Below, in pieces: positions 7,079-9,990 of a DNA stretch of 9,990 nt. The notes under the pieces are model-generated. The model was not told where the DNA came from. It saw only the letters and a list, made by a program, of their open reading frames with translations, and made no database searches. This DNA is from UBA4363 sp002393965 (GTDB taxonomy: Bacteria; Bacteroidota; Bacteroidia; Bacteroidales; Paludibacteraceae). Position 1 is the first letter of the stretch; each line of letters begins with the position of its first letter. The position numbers and the translations under genes are program-made. The stretch covers positions 1-9,990 of the forward strand of contig CAMNLA010000011.1 of the NCBI GenBank assembly GCA_946542925.1. Reading direction: 5' to 3'.

Positions 7079-7596
7079 GAGTTCATCAGAGCGACAATGT
7101 CCGCAATCTTCTGACCCGTGGCCTCTGTCTTTTGCTCGTCCGACTTGGCAGTGACAATTCCGCAGTCTTCCGCTCCCCAGTACCGGCAGATGTCTTTGTA
7201 CTCGGCGATGGCGCCATCATAGACGTTCGGCGAATACGAAGAGACAAGCAATGCCATCTTCTTGACTTTGGCAGGTTTGTTCACACAGTACATGCGCTGT
7301 ATCGGGGCTTGCATCTGGGCACATAGGGTGAAATAGTAGATAGGGGCGGCAAGAACCAACATTTCCGCTTCTGACATCAGGGGATAAAGAGCCTGCATGT
7401 CGTCTTTCTGAATGCACGACCCATTGCCTTTCGTATGGCAGTATTCACAAGCTAGACATCCGGCGATTTTCTGATGGGAGACATTCACGATCTTTACTTC
7501 ATGACCACCTTTCTCTGCTGCGGTCTTAAACTCTTCGGCCATCCATGCCGTGTTTCCTTTCATTCGAGGCGAAGCCTGTAAAACAAGTATCTGCAT
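7075..7596 (-). CDS. NAD(P)H-dependent FMN reductase / iron-sulfur flavoprotein-type
   Basis: A 173-residue flavodoxin-fold protein. The N-terminal beta strand and phosphate loop (MQILVLQASPRMKGNTAW) bind FMN phosphate, and LAAPIYYF at about 82-89 is the second flavin loop. A cysteine cluster, GCLACEYCHTKGNGSC with Cys47, Cys50, Cys53 and Cys61, follows, as in NADPH-dependent FMN reductases related to iron-sulfur flavoproteins. Whether it holds a cluster cannot be told from sequence. Likely a cytosolic oxidoreductase reducing quinones, nitro compounds or flavins; the substrate is unknown. It is first in the operon with the AlkD-like and TfoX-domain genes, suggesting a chemical-stress theme, which is inference. 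A promoter lies 29 nt upstream. Confidence 0.88.
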   Translation of the reverse strand: MQILVLQASPRMKGNTAWMAEEFKTAAEKGGHEVKIVNVSHQKIAGCLACEYCHTKGNGSCIQKDDMQALYPLMSEAEMLVLAAPIYYFTLCAQMQAPIQRMYCVNKPAKVKKMALLVSSYSPNVYDGAIAEYKDICRYWGAEDCGIVTAKSDEQKTEATGQKIADIVALMNS

Positions 7597-7624
7597 ATGC
7601 GTAAAGTTGATGATTTGATAGGGT

Positions 7625-7657
7625 CAAATATAAGAAAAAAGGGACCAATAGTGCCAA
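7625..7657 (-). promoter_or_regulatory. Promoter for flavoprotein-alkD-tfoX operon
   Basis: The minus strand carries a perfect -7 box TATATTTG (7632-7625), the same octamer as in the prmC promoter. The -33 element is weaker: a TTGG at 7657-7654 gives a spacer of about 21 nt instead of 19. The start codon is 28 nt downstream of the box. Confidence 0.65.
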
Positions 7658-7935
7658 TAGGCTAACGTTTTCTGGGGGAGAAGGTACGGGAGGACAACAC
7701 CTCTCTGCTATTCCATATTCATGCAACGGAAAGCGTGTACTGAACAGGAGCGAAGTCCTGACACCGGGAGATTACAATTTGTGTATTCCATCCGAATTGC
7801 ATATTTTTACATGCTACATTACCCGATTCCTTAGCGAACTCATAAAAAATTTTTCAGGTCCTTCCTCAGGAAGACTTGACAAAGGCAAACTTACGGTTAG
7901 GCCCTTAGTCGTGTACTTCGATAGGATTTGTAAAT
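7658..7935. other. Gene-free stretch upstream of repeat copy B
   Basis: I see no convincing coding region on either strand here. Features present are an AAAAAATTTTT palindrome at 7844-7854 and a hairpin with CTTCC 7861-7865 pairing with GGAAG 7869-7873 around a TCA loop, extended by GT/AC with one bulged C. TTGACAAAG at 7876-7884 recurs at 9835-9843 at a similar distance before repeat copy C, and the similarity continues for about a dozen more bases (GCAAACTTACGG against TGACAACGTAAGG). A TA-N3-TTTG sequence at 7922-7930 might act as a weak -7 box. Confidence 0.45.
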
Positions 7936-8017
7936 TGAACCTTTTTTGAAAGCCAGATGAGCAGAGGTCGAGTTTACTCGAACTATGCCATGGCTCAAAA
8001 AAGGCCTATTGAAAATG
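7936..8017 (+). repeat. Structured repeat copy B, upstream of glycosyltransferase gene
   Basis: The best-formed copy, about 80 nt. The outer helix CCTTTTTTGA (7940-7949) pairs perfectly with TCAAAAAAGG (7995-8004). Inside it, GCC (7952-7954) pairs with GGC (7992-7994), GCA (7961-7963) with TGC (7986-7988), and TCGAG (7968-7972) with CTCGA (7977-7981) around a TTTA loop. The 3' flank (7999-8018) is identical to 9960-9979 in copy C. It is followed by a small GGGTT/AACCC hairpin and a four-codon open frame (ATG AAG GGT TAT TGA, 8014-8028), then the glycosyltransferase start at 8057. Confidence 0.75.
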
Positions 8018-8056
8018 AAGGGTTATTGAGAACCCATTAAGTTAATACTGCTCTTC

Positions 8057-8893
8057 ATGCGCTTGTCAATTATTACTATCAACCGCAACAATGCCGAAGG
8101 GTTGCGCAGGACTTTGCAGAGTGTCAATGCTCAGAATGCATCTGACTTTGAACATATTGTCGTTGACGGGGCTTCTACCGACGAGTCTGTACAGGTAATC
8201 AGACAATGCGAAGCCGACACTATCTCACGTTCCTGGATTAGCGAACCAGACACGGGGATCTATAATGCTATGAATAAAGGCATCCGGATGGCAAAGGGTG
8301 AATATATTCAGATTCTGAATAGCGGTGATTGTCTCGCATCGCCTTACGTGGTGGAACGTATGCTCACCGAACTCCAGAACAAAAAGTACCCCAACATTTT
8401 GTACGGTAACATGATAAAGGTTTTTCCGAATGGACATACTAGAAGGGACCGTAGCTTTGCCGGAAAACCCATTACCTTTCTCGGATTCTATGGTGGAACT
8501 CTCAACCATTCTCCTGCCTATGTCCGAAAATCTCTTTTCGAGAAGTACGGAATGTATGATGAATCACTGCGAATTGTTTCCGATTGGAAATGGTACATGG
8601 ATGCTATTATTTTCGGTGATGAGACACCTCTCTATGCCGATATCGATATCACTCTCTTCGACATGACAGGTGTCAGTGAGACGAATACCGAACTCACAAA
8701 AAAGGAGCGACGACAAGTTCTGGAGGAAAAGGTCAGTCGCCCAATCTTGAACGACTACGACTCTTACGCTTTCTCTATGGGTCAGATCAACCGACTCAGA
8801 CGATTTCCCTTCTTCTATAAGCTGTTCTATTGGATGGAACGCATCCTCTTCAAGTGGGAACAAAAAACAAAAAAGAACCAGGAGATAGGATGA
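8057..8893 (+). CDS. Family 2 glycosyltransferase
   Basis: A 278-residue GT-A-fold glycosyltransferase, probably cytosolic and membrane-associated, adding a sugar to a cell-surface polysaccharide or glycolipid; donor and acceptor are unknown. The N-terminal strand RLSIITINRNNAEGL and DGASTDES (37-44) form the nucleotide-sugar pocket. SEPDTGIYNAMNKGI (62-76) is a hallmark of the WcaA-like subgroup. NSGD at 88-91 occupies the metal-binding DxD position. LNHSPAYV and SDWKWYMD (175-182) complete the acceptor and catalytic region. The C-terminus is basic (KWEQKTKKNQ). It stands alone rather than in a polysaccharide cluster. Structured repeat copy B precedes it with the same orientation. No clear terminator follows. 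Confidence 0.92.
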   Translation: MRLSIITINRNNAEGLRRTLQSVNAQNASDFEHIVVDGASTDESVQVIRQCEADTISRSWISEPDTGIYNAMNKGIRMAKGEYIQILNSGDCLASPYVVERMLTELQNKKYPNILYGNMIKVFPNGHTRRDRSFAGKPITFLGFYGGTLNHSPAYVRKSLFEKYGMYDESLRIVSDWKWYMDAIIFGDETPLYADIDITLFDMTGVSETNTELTKKERRQVLEEKVSRPILNDYDSYAFSMGQINRLRRFPFFYKLFYWMERILFKWEQKTKKNQEIG

Positions 8894-9107
8894 AACCATC
8901 GTTCGCCATCTTTTTTGCCCGTCCTTTCTCAGCTTTCCCTCTAGCCTTTCTCTCCCAGGCTTTCACATGGATCTCATGCTTTCCGGTAATCAAAAAAACG
9001 GAAATCTGTTGCAAATGATAAATAGAGTCTGTATGTTTGTCAGTATATTCTGTTTCCTGTCGCTTTGATTTTGTGGCTCTTAACAGGGTATTTACCACGG
9101 ATTGGAA
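8894..9107. other. Intergenic spacer after glycosyltransferase gene
   Basis: No gene is recognised. A TTTCCG/CGGAAA inverted repeat (8980-8985 and 8999-9004) encloses a run of seven A residues in its loop; without a T-tract after the stem it does not read as a terminator. The rest is T-rich, low-feature sequence leading to the promoter of the lipoprotein gene. Confidence 0.5.
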
Positions 9108-9115
9108 TAACTTTG
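9108..9115 (+). promoter_or_regulatory. -7 box for lipoprotein gene
   Basis: TAACTTTG matches TAnnTTTG and is identical to the box at 9868-9875. No TTTG sits at the ideal -33 position. A roughly 40-nt A-rich leader (ending in a run of A and AAAGTAAAA) leads to the ATG at 9163, in keeping with Bacteroidota translation starts lacking a Shine-Dalgarno sequence. Confidence 0.6.
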
Positions 9116-9162
9116 AAATCTTCTTAATAACCTAATTTATTCACTAAAAAAAGAAAGTAAAA

Positions 9163-9642
9163 ATGAAAAAGATCTTGTTTTTGATCCCACTGGCAATGAT
9201 CGTTCTGGCATCTTGCAGCAAGTCAACTCCTGCCGAACAGGTGATCTCTATCTTCAACGACACAGAGAAAGCAATCTCCGACGCAAAGAATCTTGACGAC
9301 ATGGCCACTGCATACGTCGTTCTCGCTGAAAAGGCTCAGAAATTTTTCGACGAGAATGGCAAGGACTGGAAACCGACAGACGAAGAACTAAAGGGAATTC
9401 AGGAAGCGGAACAGAACTGCATGAAGGCAATGGAAACAAAGCAGGAGGAGATAGCGAAGAACATCAGCGAAGATGAGGCGATGAATCAATTCCTGTCTTT
9501 CATGAGCAAAATCTCTGAAGTGGAGAAGAAGTTCCCGGATGCAAAGCTCTTTTCTTTCATGAACGCCTCTGACGCTGAAGAGGAAAATCTCGAGGCAATC
9601 GAAGAAATCGAGGCAGACTCTGTCATCGGAGACTCCCTGTAA
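9163..9642 (+). CDS. Small acidic lipoprotein of unknown function
   Basis: A 159-residue predicted lipoprotein. The N-terminus is a type II signal peptide, MKKILFLIPLAMIVLASC, with lipobox LASC at 15-18, so Cys18 should be lipidated and the protein anchored in the inner or outer membrane. The mature part is strongly acidic and appears mostly helical (long runs of Glu, Lys, Ala and Met), with a near-continuous Glu/Asp-rich tail from about 137 (DAEEENLEAIEEIEAD). Residues after the lipidated Cys are Ser-Lys-Ser-Thr rather than the acidic K-(D/E)2 signal often linked to surface export, so a periplasm-facing location is the simpler guess. It is a single-gene unit with its own -7 box and terminator. 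No function is inferred. Confidence 0.88.
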   Translation: MKKILFLIPLAMIVLASCSKSTPAEQVISIFNDTEKAISDAKNLDDMATAYVVLAEKAQKFFDENGKDWKPTDEELKGIQEAEQNCMKAMETKQEEIAKNISEDEAMNQFLSFMSKISEVEKKFPDAKLFSFMNASDAEEENLEAIEEIEADSVIGDSL

Positions 9643-9660
9643 GAATTTCATTCGTCCTAT

Positions 9661-9702
9661 AACGACAGCCCATGTGCAACGACGCTGGGCTGTCGTTTTT
9701 TA
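9661..9702 (+). terminator. Intrinsic terminator of lipoprotein gene
   Basis: A perfect 12-bp stem, AACGACAGCCCA (9661-9672) with TGGGCTGTCGTT (9686-9697), 13-nt loop, followed by TTTTTAT. It sits 18 nt after the lipoprotein stop codon. Confidence 0.92.
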
Positions 9703-9867
9703 TATCCCTTGCCTTTCTTTGTTTTCCCCCTCCATCCTCCCTCTCCTCCTTGCGCCATCTCCCATTAACTTTTTACTACGCCTGACGAGATACGTGTTTT
9801 ACGTAATGTTCTGTGCTAAAACGCAGAAAGAGGATTGACAAAGTGACAACGTAAGGACTTTTTTGCC
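9703..9867. other. Gene-free segment with pyrimidine tract and inverted repeats
   Basis: No gene is seen. From about 9711 to 9772 the plus strand is overwhelmingly C and T. It is followed by a TACGT-gtttt-ACGTA inverted repeat (9791-9805) and a 7-bp hairpin, TTCTGTG/CGCAGAA with loop CTAAAA (9809-9828, one G-T pair). TTGACAAAG at 9835-9843 matches a site at the same relative place before repeat copy B. These could be operator sites for the promoter at 9868, but no regulator is visible. Confidence 0.45.
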
Positions 9868-9875
9868 TAACTTTG
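9868..9875 (+). promoter_or_regulatory. -7 box upstream of repeat copy C
   Basis: TAACTTTG followed by CA fits the Bacteroidota -7 consensus; the -33 position lacks TTTG. The expected transcript would start about 9882 and run straight into a hairpin (GTTCT-TTCGC-TTTA-GCGGA-ag-AGAAC, 9879-9904) and then repeat copy C. The repeat would therefore be transcribed as RNA. Confidence 0.65.
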
Positions 9876-9900
9876 CACGTTCTTTCGCTTTAGCGGAAGA

Positions 9901-9977
9901 GAACCTTTTCGTTAAGCCGAAAGCAGAAGCCAAAATTATTTGGGTTATGCTGAGGCGAGAAAAGGCCTATTGAAAAT
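9901..9977 (+). repeat. Structured repeat copy C
   Basis: A 77-nt unit. CCTTTTC (9904-9910) pairs perfectly with GAAAAGG (9959-9965), GCC (9916-9918) with GGC (9954-9956), AGCA (9922-9925) with TGCT (9948-9951), and CCAAA (9930-9934) with TTTGG (9939-9943) around an ATTA loop. Helix positions correspond to those in copy B although the inner-stem sequence is entirely different. The 5' 18 nt equal the solo arm in the prmC leader, and the 3' 20 nt equal those of copy B. Confidence 0.75.
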
Positions 9978-9990
9978 GAACCTTTTTGTT
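9978..9990 (+). repeat. Start of a second tandem repeat unit, cut by window end
   Basis: GAACCTTTTTGTT matches the first 13 bases of copy C (9901-9913) with a single mismatch, spaced exactly one unit (77 nt) later. The window stops here, so the array length is unknown. An alternative reading is the start of a gene at the ATG at 9976-9978 (first residues MNLFV), which cannot be excluded from 15 bases. Confidence 0.5.

Noticed and set aside
7936..8017. Repeat copy B as an intrinsic terminator
   Set aside because: The stem is strong, but the T-run is in the 5' arm and no T-tract follows the 3' arm. The next feature is a gene in the same direction.
8980..9004. TTTCCG/CGGAAA inverted repeat as terminator of the glycosyltransferase gene
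   Set aside because: The A-run is in the loop and there is no T-tract after the stem on either strand.
8850..9098. Minus-strand open frame between the glycosyltransferase and lipoprotein genes
   Set aside because: The translation is Lys/Arg-rich low-complexity with no motif, no promoter and no consistent start; it overlaps the 3' end of the glycosyltransferase gene.
2611..9990. Repeat copies as a CRISPR array or as known self-cleaving ribozymes
   Set aside because: Copies are dispersed with no regular spacers or cas genes. I looked for the hammerhead core (CUGAUGA with GAAA) and did not find it in the right arrangement; other ribozyme classes cannot be excluded by eye.

Overview
The window looks like a chromosomal segment from a Bacteroidales bacterium, most likely Prevotellaceae. 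Three things suggest this. The promoters match the Bacteroidota form TTTG-N19-TAnnTTTG, twice with exact spacing. Starts are preceded by A-rich leaders rather than Shine-Dalgarno sequences. The order recX-prmC divergent from ribD is familiar in the group. Genus is inference. No phage, plasmid, IS or CRISPR genes are visible. The window opens on ten G residues and closes inside a repeat, so it may be a whole contig bounded by an artefact and an assembly break.

Left (1-2619): recX and prmC form a tight minus-strand operon, with ribD divergent from it. Middle (2620-5868): a phospholipase-D-family cardiolipin synthase, an exported protein of unknown function with its own strong promoter, and fabG, all on the plus strand. 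A symmetric terminator at 5889-5933 separates fabG from a convergent minus-strand operon (7596 to 5952). That operon encodes an FMN/iron-sulfur-type flavoprotein, an AlkD-like DNA glycosylase and a TfoX N-terminal-domain protein, packed with a 4-nt overlap and a 2-nt gap. Right (7597-9990): a gene-poor stretch, a family 2 glycosyltransferase, an acidic lipoprotein with a strong terminator, and a gene-free end.

The part not explained by ordinary genes is a short structured repeat. Three plus-strand copies of about 75-80 nt (about 2636-2712, 7936-8017 and 9901-9977) share a 5' arm (GAACCTTTTcgttaAGCC-like) and a 3' arm (AAAAGGcctATTGAAAATGAA-like). Their central stems differ in sequence but keep their pairing. 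A solo 5' arm lies on the minus strand in the prmC leader, downstream of an excellent promoter. A partial extra unit abuts the copy after ribD, and the window ends 13 bases into what looks like a second tandem unit. Every copy with a visible downstream gene lies just upstream of it in the same orientation. I do not recognise this family. It could be a cis-acting RNA leader, a small RNA, or a mobile hairpin repeat.
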